Assembly (NCBI GenBank): GCA_001579985.1
Contig: LRSR01014878.1
Span: forward strand, 1-38,114
Origin: Hypsibius dujardini
Lineage: Eukaryota; Tardigrada; Eutardigrada; Parachela; Hypsibiidae
Reading direction: 5' to 3'
Length of the DNA stretch: 38,114 nucleotides
Each line of letters opens with the position of its first letter. Within the stretch, counting starts at the first letter, position 1. Under the pieces are notes generated by a model that worked only from the letters and a program-made list of their open reading frames with translations, was not told where the DNA came from and made no database searches. Position numbers and translations under genes: made by a program. Of this stretch, positions 22,371 to 32,949 are shown in pieces.

Positions 22371-22396
22371 GTTTTTATTATTATTTTACGTTAATA

Positions 22397-22455
22397 GACG
22401 TTGCCCCATTTTGCCGACGTTGCCCTCCACGTTGCTGATATTGTCCCACGTTGCC
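22397..22455 (+). repeat. degenerate minisatellite based on GACGTTGCC (unit 1)
   Basis: ACGTTGCC-like words recur about four times (GACGTTGCCCC, GACGTTGCCCT, CACGTTGCTGA, CACGTTGCCTT). The same array is at 28814-28872 in unit 2 with a few substitutions. Confidence 0.6.
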
Positions 22456-22641
22456 TTCTGTCTCCCAAATTAGGGATTAATTTATTTTATCCTTAGCGTC
22501 CTTAATGGTTTTTTTCTCCTCTTTTTGTTAAAATAATCTAAAAAAACCTTAACCCATCTTAAATTGTGACATTTTAGTGTATCCCGGTTACGGTCGATAA
22601 AACCGCTATATCCGAAATTCAAGAATCCACTCGTAAAAGTC

Positions 22642-23528
22642 TGGCACCACATCCACTTAATAAACATAATTCAGAGTAATTTACCAGGTGTGGACTTTAT
22701 TTCTGGACTAACTTAACAAGTTTTTCAGTGGATACATGGGCCAGCCGATGTTAAAGTTTTTTTATGACCGCGACGGAAGTAAAAAAGACGATTGGCTTTC
22801 AACGGTGTCCCAGACTTTCTAATTTTCCTTTATTTGTTTGACGATCTAAATTATTCTGTCTGCACTTTCGAAACTTTAATAAAAATTTTTAACATGTTTA
22901 CCCTTTTGTTCTAGACTAAAATTATTGCAATAATGAACTGCTATCTGCTAGAACAAATGAGTCGACCTTTGAAGGGTAGCCCTTTTTTGTGGGACGTCCC
23001 GTTGTGAACGCCAATTGTCATCCAGTTTTGCAATATGATTCCTGTAAATTGGTGTATCCAAAATCTGCTTAAACATTTCCTGTTCACAGATGCTTAATTG
23101 GCTTTTCACATGCTAAAACATTGAAATCCTTTCTGACCGCAGAATCATGCGACAGAAATTTCCTAAAGTGAATGGATAAATTTACGAAAATGGCGGTATG
23201 GGTGCAGCGAGGTATCAGATTTTAACTGATCATTTCTTAATTTTAGATTTTCTAATATTTGGTTTCTGGTACGATAACGTGGAAGTAAATACACGTTGTA
23301 CATTTTATTTTAGTGACCTTGCGTGTTCCTAAGACGTTTTGGAAAAGGAGTCTCCAATAAATAATGAGATTTCTAAGACAACGGCTTACGTCAGCCAATT
23401 TACAAAACTCAAAAGAGTTAATCTTCCAATAATACGATTGAGCCAAAAAATTGTTTTTAATGGAGGATTGAACGCTACAATTAAAATAATTTTGAGAACA
23501 AAATTCAGATGGACTGCTTGTGGTGCCA
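22642..23528. mobile_element. 887-bp block present only in duplication unit 1, with short inverted ends
   Basis: Unit 2 jumps from the equivalent of 22631 to about 23530 with only a few bases between (near 29047). The extra block in unit 1 starts with TGGCACCACA and ends with its exact complement TGTGGTGCCA, which suggests a small DNA transposon. Against a clean insertion, there are extra bases at the left flank and no clear target-site duplication. The bases right of the block (CCAAGCAAA) also occur at the same place in the orphan copy near 6265, so loss from unit 2 is possible. No recognisable coding frame lies inside. Confidence 0.45.
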
Positions 23529-24256
23529 AGCAAATACAATTAAGGCAGCCAGACACAGAAGGTGCAGCTACTTCTACAAAATGTAGACGGTTAATGGAAG
23601 ACATTTGACTATGTTCCCTCGCGCGAAGCAAATTACCAAATTAAATTTGGTAGCTCTTGAGTTCCGCGTTCTCGTTAGTCCATTATCAAATTGTCTTCGC
23701 AGACAGCCATCGTCTCATTGACGTACACGTCAGAGTGGCAACAGTCATGGGGAAATAATTAATCTGTAATTGGATCACATCAGCTCAAATTATTGTTGCT
23801 TATTAGCGTAAAATGACGAAAAATCAGCACATTGCAATTCCGAGAAACATACTGTTGTGACTTCAGGTGAGGAATTGGCGGAGAAATGGGTGTGGATATG
23901 ATGCGAACCGAAAATGCACGGGAACCTAGAATGTCTTTATGCTTTGTTAATAGAGCTATATTAACAATAAATTTCAGAATTATATTTCTCGGTAAGGATA
24001 TGAGTTTTTGTAAAATTTCCAAGTTGGAAAAAACACAAGAATAAAAAGTTGAATTACAATAAGTGAACAATAAGAACAATTAGTATCATTAAGGAAGGGT
24101 GGTGGTTGGAGCTAGGTATAAGTGTATAACTACAAGTATGAGGCAGGTAGGTTAAAAAAATGCGCTGACGCGGTGATTTAAAACAAAAGTTGACGTCAAG
24201 TTCTTCAAATATGTTTAACAAAAACGATGTTTAAAAGCAGGAATTTTTTCAGTGAC

Positions 24257-24515
24257 ATTTTTCAGTAACATTTCAGAAATGATGTATAGCTCCGCCCATG
24301 ACATCCAAAAAATATTCTGCTAGTGCCAGGAATTTTCCTGTGTTTTGCCAAATTCGAAATAATACCGAAAAATCTCTTCATATCCTGACTAATAAATTGT
24401 GTTTATTCGAGATCAAGTTTCAAATGACATCCAAAATAAAAGGCTACACATGGGTAAGACTTTGACTAATTGATGGGAAATTATATGCTCAAGAGGTCAG
24501 AATCGGTCACGTTAG
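24257..24515. other. spacer between tandem units, with part of an inverted-repeat element
   Basis: This sequence has no counterpart at the end of unit 2. Its segment around 24375-24430 (ATATCCTGACTAATAAATT and neighbours) resembles the right arm of the fold-back element at 30660-31060. No exon is seen, in particular no tail exon for receptor gene B. Confidence 0.5.
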
Positions 24516-27500
24516 GAAGTGCAGGCAGTAGTAGGACCTCGTCAAGCTTCCAAAGAATGTAACTGGATGACGCCTTTTCAGATAAGTAATGGGATCTATA
24601 ACAAAGCTAAGTGTCACTATCAGAGTGTATGTAAGGAACTGCTGACTCATCTCCTTGTATTCATACCTGTAGCAACAGAAGAGTGCAAACAAAGCCAGCA
24701 ACGTCATAATGGGGAAGGCAGGAAGAAAACCCGAGAGCACTAGGCGAGACCATGAGTTTCAATTAGATGTTGAATGAATGTTAAATGAGGCTCACTTGGG
24801 CAAGGATGGAAATTTTTCATTCCGATTGGCGTGGTTTTTTCTCACAATTACCAATTTATATATTATAATTTTATATTGGGGTTTTGAGCTGGAAATCACA
24901 TCTGCAGTTTTAGAAAAAACGTTTAGGCTGGACTGATTCATTCATCAGCAAGTTCTAAATTTTTTGTATTCCCCCCAATATTTTCAGAAAGCAACTTTTT
25001 TTCTTAAACTTGCTAAAAGCCTTAAGCCAAACTTGAATATTGCGAAACATATTCGCAAGTGCAAAATAATATACCGCAATCGAAAATCCTTCTTGCTCAA
25101 GTTAGTCAAATATATATCTGTAAATCACTTACATGTATTGGTGGTCGTCCGGCAGTCCCAAGAATCTCCACTGAAGCCACATTTCGGCTTATTCCGAGGC
25201 GGCCATGTCTTTCCCTTGGTCCAAGAGAAATCCCTCAGAACCTGCGTTTCACCAGTCTTTGCGTTCATGAACAGGAACGGCTATGAAGAAACACGGGATG
25301 GAAATGTCTAATCCTTTCTCGTTTAGGCGAAGTTTTATCGTATTTCGGGGGTTAATCAACTGATACGCCACTGGTTAACTCAATCATTCTCACTGAATTC
25401 TTACTGAAAAGGTTATGTTTGTAGCATCAAACCCCGACAATGTGAAATCCACTGTACGTTGTCCGAATCCGTCAATCACGATCTTCCCCACGAAGGTATC
25501 AAAGGTCTCATTAATAAACATGCCCGCCAAATGTCGGCCGTCGTTGAGACTAGATGACCCGTACTTGACAAATGATTCATTCAAGACCTAGCAGCGCACA
25601 AAACAAAACATGATGCTCAAAGCATTACATTCATAAGACTTCTTGAAGAAGAACTGATACGCACCTGCGCGAACATCTCCATTGAAAGATACGGGGCGAT
25701 GAGATTCGGTAAGGGCTGCAAAAACTTAACTCCTGATATGTATTGTTCATATCAGGGTTAAAATTAACACGCTACCTGCTCAGTTAGAGGTAAAGAAAAA
25801 TTGTAATTTGAAAGCGCTCGCCGTGAGAGTTCGGCGGGATCCATAGCGCCACCTGGTGGTAGAGTCTCGTTAAAATCCACGGGTCTGATGACGAGAAGGG
25901 ACTCAAATGCATCTCTCGCAATCTGGAAGAATAGAAAACTAGAATTGTGGTTCGTTTCCGGCTTGTTTGTTTTACCTTGTCGTTTTCGTCGCCGTACCGC
26001 CAATCGAGTGTGCCATAAAATAGAGGGTAAACAAAACATTCTGTGGTGATGTAAACCTGAAAACATCCATCGTCATCAGCTCCCAAAGTTGCATTAGAAA
26101 TACGAGTAAAGTTCGGAGTAAATATTCTTACATATTCTCCGTCAGTCATATTAAGAGAAAGGGCGTTGATCTACAAAGTAATAGCGAAAACTCGACATTA
26201 CCATTTGAACAATTGATAGTGTATGGTTGGGTCATGTCTGTAAAAAATAAAGATTTGGCATGCCGAAGCAGGGTTCTTCATATGAAGTTGAGGTAAAAGC
26301 TGTGTACCAAGCCACTTGGGGTTTGTTTGTTGAACTGAAGAGCGATGTGAATATTTGTTCATCAGTAAAGCAAATGAAAGCAACGCTCTTTTTAATTCAT
26401 AAAAATAAAATTTGTATTCCAAAACTGAATCCCCCCCCCCGCCTGCAAAAATTCCTTTCGTTTAGAACTGTAAGCCATTTTGGTGATGAGTTTGTTTCTG
26501 TGTTGAAAAAAGCTTATTACTAAGCTCTTCATGCAAAAAATTTGATGGTGTGGTGGAGGAAGCTAAAACGTGACTTACGAGCAAAGACCGCGCATGTTCA
26601 GCTCGTCCAAAGAACAGCAGAACTGTAACACAAATAATGCTGCCATTTTGCCTGGTCGGATTTCTGGGTAACCCAAATAACATGAACAGGGCCATCATCC
26701 TACCAAGCCTGATGGGCCGGACCCGTTCTTTAAACAAACGCACAAAACTGCCGCCAAATATGTATTATACTACACATAGAGGCTCGTCTAGGGTGTTTAC
26801 AGATCGAAACACTCATGGTAGGATCAAGGCAAAGAGGCAAAATAACTATGAATACCTCGGCTCACGGATTGAAATTCCCGAAGGGCTTCTTGGAATTGGA
26901 TCGATAGTGGTTTCTGTATGTGCCGGACTGTGACAGTCTGGTTGGGTATGGTGTACAGGCTTTGTACGACGATTCGACTGACGATGGAATAAAACTGAGA
27001 CACCGTCGAGTCGTCGATCAAAACAAACACCGACAACCATTTAAAGGTCGTCACGATGGCCCGGTAAAAATCGAAATACACGCCGTCTGAGTAATGGCTA
27101 ACGGAGATGAATGTCGGGCTCAAATTCTTCTCCCTTATAACATTTTGATTGTCGATGCTGAAAAAAAATCAATTTCCAACTAAAGCAAATTAAAAAAAGC
27201 ACCGAAATTCTGAATGTAACAAGTCTTTAATTTTGATTTAAAACCTTACCTCGTGATCATCAGCAGGTTATGCTCAGATGCCAGTTGGTTGAGGGAAAAA
27301 GTCTCCGGGTCCGTGCAAGCTAAACAACATTACGGGTAAGGGAACGCCAGATGTGGAACTCAATAGAAAACTCACATGGAAATACTAGAGCCCGAACGGT
27401 TTTATCATTCTGTGGCTTGAACAACCAAGGCGCCAGCAAATTGACCGCGTTGTCGCCGAGTTCGTTGCACGACTTTATTTTGCGATCAAAGAGATACTCC

Positions 27501-27733
27501 AGAGAGAAATTAAAGACCCCTTCGTACTTGCGCTGTATCATTTCTAGCGCGATATCTTGAGCTGGACCGGTGTAGGGTAGACATCCCGAATTGTCGGGAT
27601 AAATGTGGCCCACAGACGCTATTTCAACTTGAATAATATCATCCTTAAACCGAGAGGTCTCCTGGCAAGTAATTTGAAGTGTGCCTGTACATATAATAAG
27701 ACAAACCATCACGGCGCCTCCACAAAAAGCCAT
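24507..27733 (-). CDS. receptor gene B: natriuretic-peptide-receptor-like, ectodomain plus one membrane span, tail exon lost
   Basis: Exons: 27733-27376, 27319-27250, 27157-26856, 26622-26579, 26170-26132, 26056-25976, 25922-25776, 25715-25665, 25587-25405, 25280-25133 and 24739-24507. Total coding length is 1656 nt, closing in frame at a TGA (551 residues). The product is a close copy of gene A: 112 of 119 exon-1 residues are identical, but 12 of 100 differ in exon 3. The signal peptide, cysteines, SCTDPETF, LLFFGRAEHARSLL and KCGFSGDSWDC are kept. The membrane span is LPAFPIMTLLALFALFCCYR. After it the frame continues through what is an intron in gene A (EYKEMSQQFLTYT...), because the duplication stops at CTTC, just before the acceptor AG. 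The protein then ends SYYCLHFLT at 24507. So the cytoplasmic end is intron-derived, or transcripts splice elsewhere. No kinase or cyclase domain is present. It may still be a working decoy or clearance receptor. Confidence 0.75.
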
Positions 27734-29776
27734 TTCACAAAACAGTTTGCTCCGGGTGAAAATAAGAAGGATTCGAAGTTGGCTTAATATTTTTCCTCTA
27801 CTGTAGATCGTGTTATAAACTTCAAACGAAGTGGTACCTTTGATAAATGAACTGAAACGGTATCGGTAAAATATTTTGAATTAATCTCTACAAATGGGCT
27901 ACCCCCAATGATAGCTCGAAAGTATAGATAAGTAATCTCAATACCAGATTAAAATCGAGCCCCATTAAAAAGACCTCACATTCAAGGAATATGTCCCTTC
28001 AGCTTTGTGTGGTTGCGGAAAATTACCTATGTCAAGAATGTTGCCTGCTTGTGCTGCGCCTCGTGAATCTCAAAACCGAACACGTTTCACAGAATCTGGG
28101 ATCATGTGTTGACGCATGTTCCCCTCAATGGAACCTTTTAATTGAAATTCTTGATAATTCAATCGAAAATCATGCTAAACGATATCCGTAATCGACGGTT
28201 ATGATTGCTGTAATTGAGAGAATTTGTATTAGACACGTGAAATAATTGCTGGCTCACGCAAATGGATCCTGTGACCGCGCTTCCATTTGATCAATATTGA
28301 TATTATATGTTTCAAATCAATTAGCTTTCCCGCACTTCAACAGAGATTATTTCCTTGTACGATACGTACAAAGGTGTTTGCATTAATTCGTGAACGCAGA
28401 ATAACGCATAAATCAAATATTTTGTTGATGTTAATCAAATCATTCAATTTGGTGCGAGCGATGAGAAACAATTATTCGGGTTTACAATGAAGAACTCAAA
28501 CCCGTTCATCAATCAAACAATCGACCATGAGCAATGTTACAGTAAGTGTCGCAACAGATTCTTCCAGACTCATTTCCCATTGAATATGGGCCCCACTGCC
28601 GCAAGTCATATTTTCCAAACCATAGTTGGGGATATAGTCTCATATCATATCAGATCATAGAAATAAGTTTAGGCACAATTTGAATTTGACAAAGATAATT
28701 GATCCCTTGTAAGTCGTGTCAGGGTCTGCTGTTGACGGGGTGAGGAGGAGGCAACGAAGTGTCACTTGCGGCCTGATTTGTACATTTGTTTTTATTATTA
28801 TTTTACGTTAGTAGACGTTGCTCCATTTTGCCGACGTTGCCCCCCACGTTGCTGATGTTGTCCCACGTTGCCTTCTATCTCTCAAACTAGGGATTAATTT
28901 ATGTTATCCTTAGCGTCCTTAATGGGTTTTTTTCTTCTTTTTGTTTAAATAATCTAAAAAACCTTAACCCATCTTAAATTGTGACATTTTAGTGTAGCCC
29001 GGTTAAGGTCGATAAAACCGCTATATCCGAAATTTAAGAATCCACTCAGGCAAATATAATTAAGGCAGCCAGACACAGAAGGTGCAGCAACTTCTACAAA
29101 ATGTAGACGGTTAATGGAAGACATTTGACTATGTTCCCTCGCGCGAAGCAAATCACCAAATTAAATTTTTTAGCTCTTGAGTTCCGCGTTCTCGTTAGTC
29201 CGTTATCAAATTGTCTTCGCAGACAGCCATCGTCTCATTGACGTACACGTCAGAGTGAGAACAGTCATGGGGAAATTATTAATCTGTAATTGGATCACAT
29301 CAGCTCAAATTATTGTTGCTTATTAGCGTAAAATGACGAAAACTCAGCACACTGCAATTCCGAGAAACATGCTGCTGTGACTTCAGGCGAGGAATTGGCG
29401 GGAAAATGGGTGTGGATATCATGCGGACCGAATATGCACGGAGAACTTAGAATGTCTTTATGCTTTGTTAATAGAACTATATTAACGATAAATTTCAGAA
29501 TCAAATTTCTCAGTCAAGATATGAGTTTTTGCAAAATTTCCAAGTTGGCAAAAACTCGAGAATAAAAAGTTTAATTACAATAAGTGAACAATAAGAACAA
29601 TTAGTACCATTAAGGTAGGATGGTGGTTGGAGCTAGGTATATGTGTATAACTACAAGTATGAGGCAGGTAGGTTAAAAAAATGCGCTCACGCGGTGATTT
29701 AAAACAAGAGTTGACGTCTAGTTCTTCAAATATATTTAACAAAAACGATGTTTAAAAGCAGGAATTTTTTCAGTGA
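24516..29776. repeat. tandem duplication, unit 2 (contains receptor gene B)
   Basis: This is the second copy of the 17645-24256 unit, in direct orientation and about 5.26 kb long. Its left end falls at GAAGTGCAGG, inside the intron before gene A's tail exon. Its right end falls within a sequence related to the fold-back element at 30660-31060. The upstream block of gene B at about 29050-29480 corresponds to 23530-23960. Confidence 0.9.
28814..28872 (+). repeat. degenerate minisatellite based on GACGTTGCC (unit 2)
   Basis: This is the counterpart of the array at 22397-22455, with the same number of degenerate ACGTTGCC words. Confidence 0.6.
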
Positions 29777-30545
29777 AAATAAAAAAAAATTCATGGCCCA
29801 ATTCTTTTGCAAAGTTGAAATTTTGATCAAGGAACATTCTCGAAACAAAAACGCAAAGATGTATTTCCAAAATAATCATGAATATCGGTCAATGTACTGT
29901 AGATCTTGTATCTCGAAATAATTCTTGGTGTGAAAATCTTCCCTTGTTGGAAAATAGTTGCACTCAATAAATTAGCATACCGTAACTTCAAGGCTTAATG
30001 TACAGAAAATTGGAAAGCGTGTCAGAATATGTTACAATCAAATTGAGTGACCGGGAGGTCACATTCCAAACACCACGCATAAAATCTTCACGGAAGTCGC
30101 TGATAAGTGAATGCGTCTAATCCCAACACATTTCATTCTTCCTAGGAGGAAGAATTTCTAACCTTAAATTATTGTTTTAAGTTTCCCTCCTTCTACTGCG
30201 TATCTGCATCCGTTTTCACATCTGGATCACATTGGCAAACGTGTTTGTGGATGTGGTACTGATTAATCGGTAGTCATCCCTAAACGATATCATTGTTAAT
30301 GAAGATCAGGATAAACCATTGTAAAGGCTATCGGCTGGGGTGTCTGCTGTAAACTCAGTTCCGACATAGATATAGTAACCACTATATGTTTCCTGTAGAG
30401 AGGTCAGATCTGTACAAGTGCACGCAAAATCGAGAGTTTTACTTTCTAAAATTGTCTTTGTGAATTCCCACTACAATTAACGCATTGGTGGTTTGTAATT
30501 ACATTGGAATTGTGCAGTTCTCCTGATTGTTTGCGATTGAGAAGC
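29777..30545. other. intergenic between the receptor cluster and the MAM/CBM14 gene
   Basis: AT-rich, with no convincing exon on either strand. It should contain the promoter of the gene starting at 30546. No clear TATA box was identified. Confidence 0.5.
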
Positions 30546-32949
30546 ATGAACGTCGGCAGGGTAGCCTTATTATTCGGATCTTCCAGTCTATTCGGTAAGA
30601 ATTTACTTTTTCATTGACCTCGCTCATTTGGGATGAATTTTAGAGAACATTCAGAATGACTCACCTTGCATTATTTTAATAAAGCTATTATTGTGACGAT
30701 TTTCAAAATTAATTTCATCGGTCAAGATATGAAAAAAAAAATCGCAGAATTTCAAAGTTGGAGAAACACTGGAAAATCCTATTTTTCCTGATTTTGACCG
30801 CAAAAATTTCCTTTTTGCAGAATAATTTAATCTGACGAATTTTTATACGGTCTCTATAAAAAAATATTCTGTTGAGGCTAATAGATTTCAAAATTGAAGT
30901 TTCAGAAGATCACTGTCAAAACTTTGTTAATTTAATCATTGCCCGAAACTGAAATTTTTACAGTCAAAATCAGGGAAAGTTTGAAATTCTGCGAAAAAAA
31001 GCTTTCGTATCCTGGCCGATAATATTCATTATTGAAAGTCATCATAAATATATCTCTACTGACAAAATATAGAGCGGAAAAGTTTTGGATTCCCTCTCCA
31101 AAAATTTTCCCAAGTCAGATTCTAATCTTCCCTTCTATTCTTACGTCATTAATTAAAATTGCAGCTGCTGTTGCATTTGCCGCGTCGATTGATTGTGACT
31201 TTTCAACACCGGGCAATTTCTGTGGATGGATTCCATCGGCTCCATCGGCCAATTGGAGAACGGCCAGCGGCTCGGTTGACGCTATCAACTACAACTTCAA
31301 TCTGTCGAGTTTCCCAGTGCTGATTCCGACAGGTAGAATAATTGAGAAATCCTTCTTGTACATTAAGACATGAGTTGTTTTCATTGGCCGTAATAGGTTA
31401 TCACAATTACGCGATCATTACCACCCCGTTTGGAGTGACGTTCGCTTTCCTGGAGAGCCCGGAAATTCAAGTCTCTGCTGGAAGCACGTTTTCCTTCTAC
31501 TTTAGGCACTGGAGTGTATGTACGTAAGACCCAATAAATAAATGTTTCAAAACAAAAATTTTAAAAATTAACCTGCTTAAAATTCAAAAGACTGCACACT
31601 GAAAATAAAACGGGCTTCTTGTGGATCGACAAATATTGGTAGGGAATTCAAACCTTAAGTTCAACTTAAAATTTTTATGTCAAAACATATTTTGATATTC
31701 TGCATACATTGGGTTATTAAATATGTTGACGTTTTCAGCCTACGACCAAGTCCGCTTAGTGTGTATACCATCGTACTACAAAAACAGTGAAGTCAGCGTA
31801 CTACACGAGAAAATATTATGGAGCGAACATACTCAGGAGTGGGACTAGGCCACGGTTGGCCTTACTCCCGAGATGGGCACGTTTAAGGTACGAGTACTAA
31901 ATTTTAACGTGTTAAATCTTATATTAATAACGTTCTTAACGTGTTGCACTCTCTAACTTTGTGTACGAGGTAAAACTTTTAATTCGGCTCCAAGCTCCCT
32001 CAGTGTCAGTGACTTGGATACAGACGTTGAAACTTTGATAAAGTCAAACACAATTTTGCCAAAAAGAAGAAATTGAGAGAGGGGCAGGAATACCTTTGTA
32101 GAGCTTAGACGATTGTTTTGAAAGAATAAGAAAACATTTTGCTGTAAAAGAGACGGAATTGAGGCTGTAGAGGCGCCACTCGCAGATTCAGCTCAGGCAT
32201 ACTAGCACACCTTACAGTCTACACACTCTTGTCAGACACACACAGGCACATATTGCAGTTGACAGCAGGTGCGTTCATTCTTGTAGTGAGAAGTGCGACA
32301 CTTGCGCCCCCCTAGCCGAATTAAACGCGATTTTGCCCGTTAGCCGAATTAAAAGTTTAACCTCATACTGAACTATTTCATGGATCCAGCTTCGATTCGT
32401 ATTCCGCATGGAATATGGTCGTATGTCATCTCGAATAACGGGACTTAAGTTGAATGGGACCATCGTGGACGCCCCTGAAATGGAGCAAGGTATTGAGCAT
32501 TTGAAATACTGATAGTATGAGATAATCCGTACTGATCTCTTCGTTCTGCTTCCAAAGTTATGATAAGCAGGAGCGATGTCCCGCTTGGTCTCCGACCAGA
32601 TCTCTGCGTCAACGGAACAGGCTTTTATACGGCGCCGGACTGTGTGTCGTTCGTCAAATGCGATCATGATGGAGTCGTTTACGTTAGCCAATGTCCAGGG
32701 GGATTTGTCTATGACCCGTTAGGCAGGAGATGTGACGTCCCGGCAAAGAATCCTAATTGCCGAAAGAGCCCGGAGAAGGATACTGAAAAACCCAGCGTAA
32801 TTCCAGCTCGATCCCTTGGCAATGATTCTAGTTACAGCAAGACGATACATTTTACGAATACTTTAATGTACATGAGTATATGCTTATTCCTTAAGTGCCT
32901 TAGTCAGGCCAATGATCAAGCCGATAATTCCAGCTTAGAATGTAACTGA
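30546..32949 (+). CDS. secreted MAM-like / chitin-binding (CBM14) protein, broken by an in-frame TAG
   Basis: Six exons close in frame: 30546-30594, 31165-31332, 31397-31513, 31739-31887, 32390-32489 and 32558-32949. Exons 1-2 give a signal peptide (VALLFGSSSLFAAVAFAA). Next comes a MAM-like region: CDFSTPGNFCGW near its start, then FSFYFRHW, YDQVRLVCIP, ILWSEHTQEWD, ATVGLTPEMGTFK and LRFVFRM near its end. The last exon holds a six-cysteine peritrophin-A/CBM14 domain, with cysteines in CVNGTGF, APDC, VKC, SQC, RRC and NPNC and the usual aromatic spacing. CBM14 domains bind chitin, as in cuticle and gut-lining proteins. A TAG at 31846-31848 interrupts exon 4 between EWD and ATVGL. The frame and homology continue past it, so this is a nonsense allele, a young pseudogene or a sequence error. 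Without readthrough the product would lack the CBM14 domain. The exon 3 donor (A/GTGTAT) was chosen because it restores the frame. Confidence 0.65.
30660..31060. mobile_element. fold-back (MITE-like) element in intron 1 of the MAM/CBM14 gene
   Basis: The left arm (about 30665-30830) and right arm (about 30930-31060) are imperfect inverted copies. Landmarks are CGCAGAATTTCAAA, CCTGATTTTGAC and GCAAAAATTTCC against the complement strings CAGTCAAAATCAGGG and TTTGAAATTCTGCG. Related half-copies occur at about 23985-24040 and 29505-29580, at the right ends of both tandem units, and in the 24257-24515 spacer. No coding capacity. Confidence 0.6.

Larger units (their letters stand above)
17645..24256. 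repeat. tandem duplication, unit 1 (contains receptor gene A)
   Basis: Unit 1 matches unit 2 (24516-29776) over exons, introns and the whole upstream region, at what looks like roughly 90-95% identity by eye. It begins at GAAGTGCAGGCAGTAG and ends after GAATTTTTTCAGTGA. It is about 1.35 kb longer than unit 2. Most of the excess is a block of about 890 bp upstream of the gene and an indel of about 290 bp in intron 10. A spacer of about 260 bp separates the units. Confidence 0.9.

Noticed and set aside
26057-26131. Read-through of the small intron between exons 5 and 6 in receptor B, which is open in frame
   Set aside because: The same intron in receptor A has an in-frame TAG at its acceptor, and donor and acceptor sites are good in both, so it is spliced.
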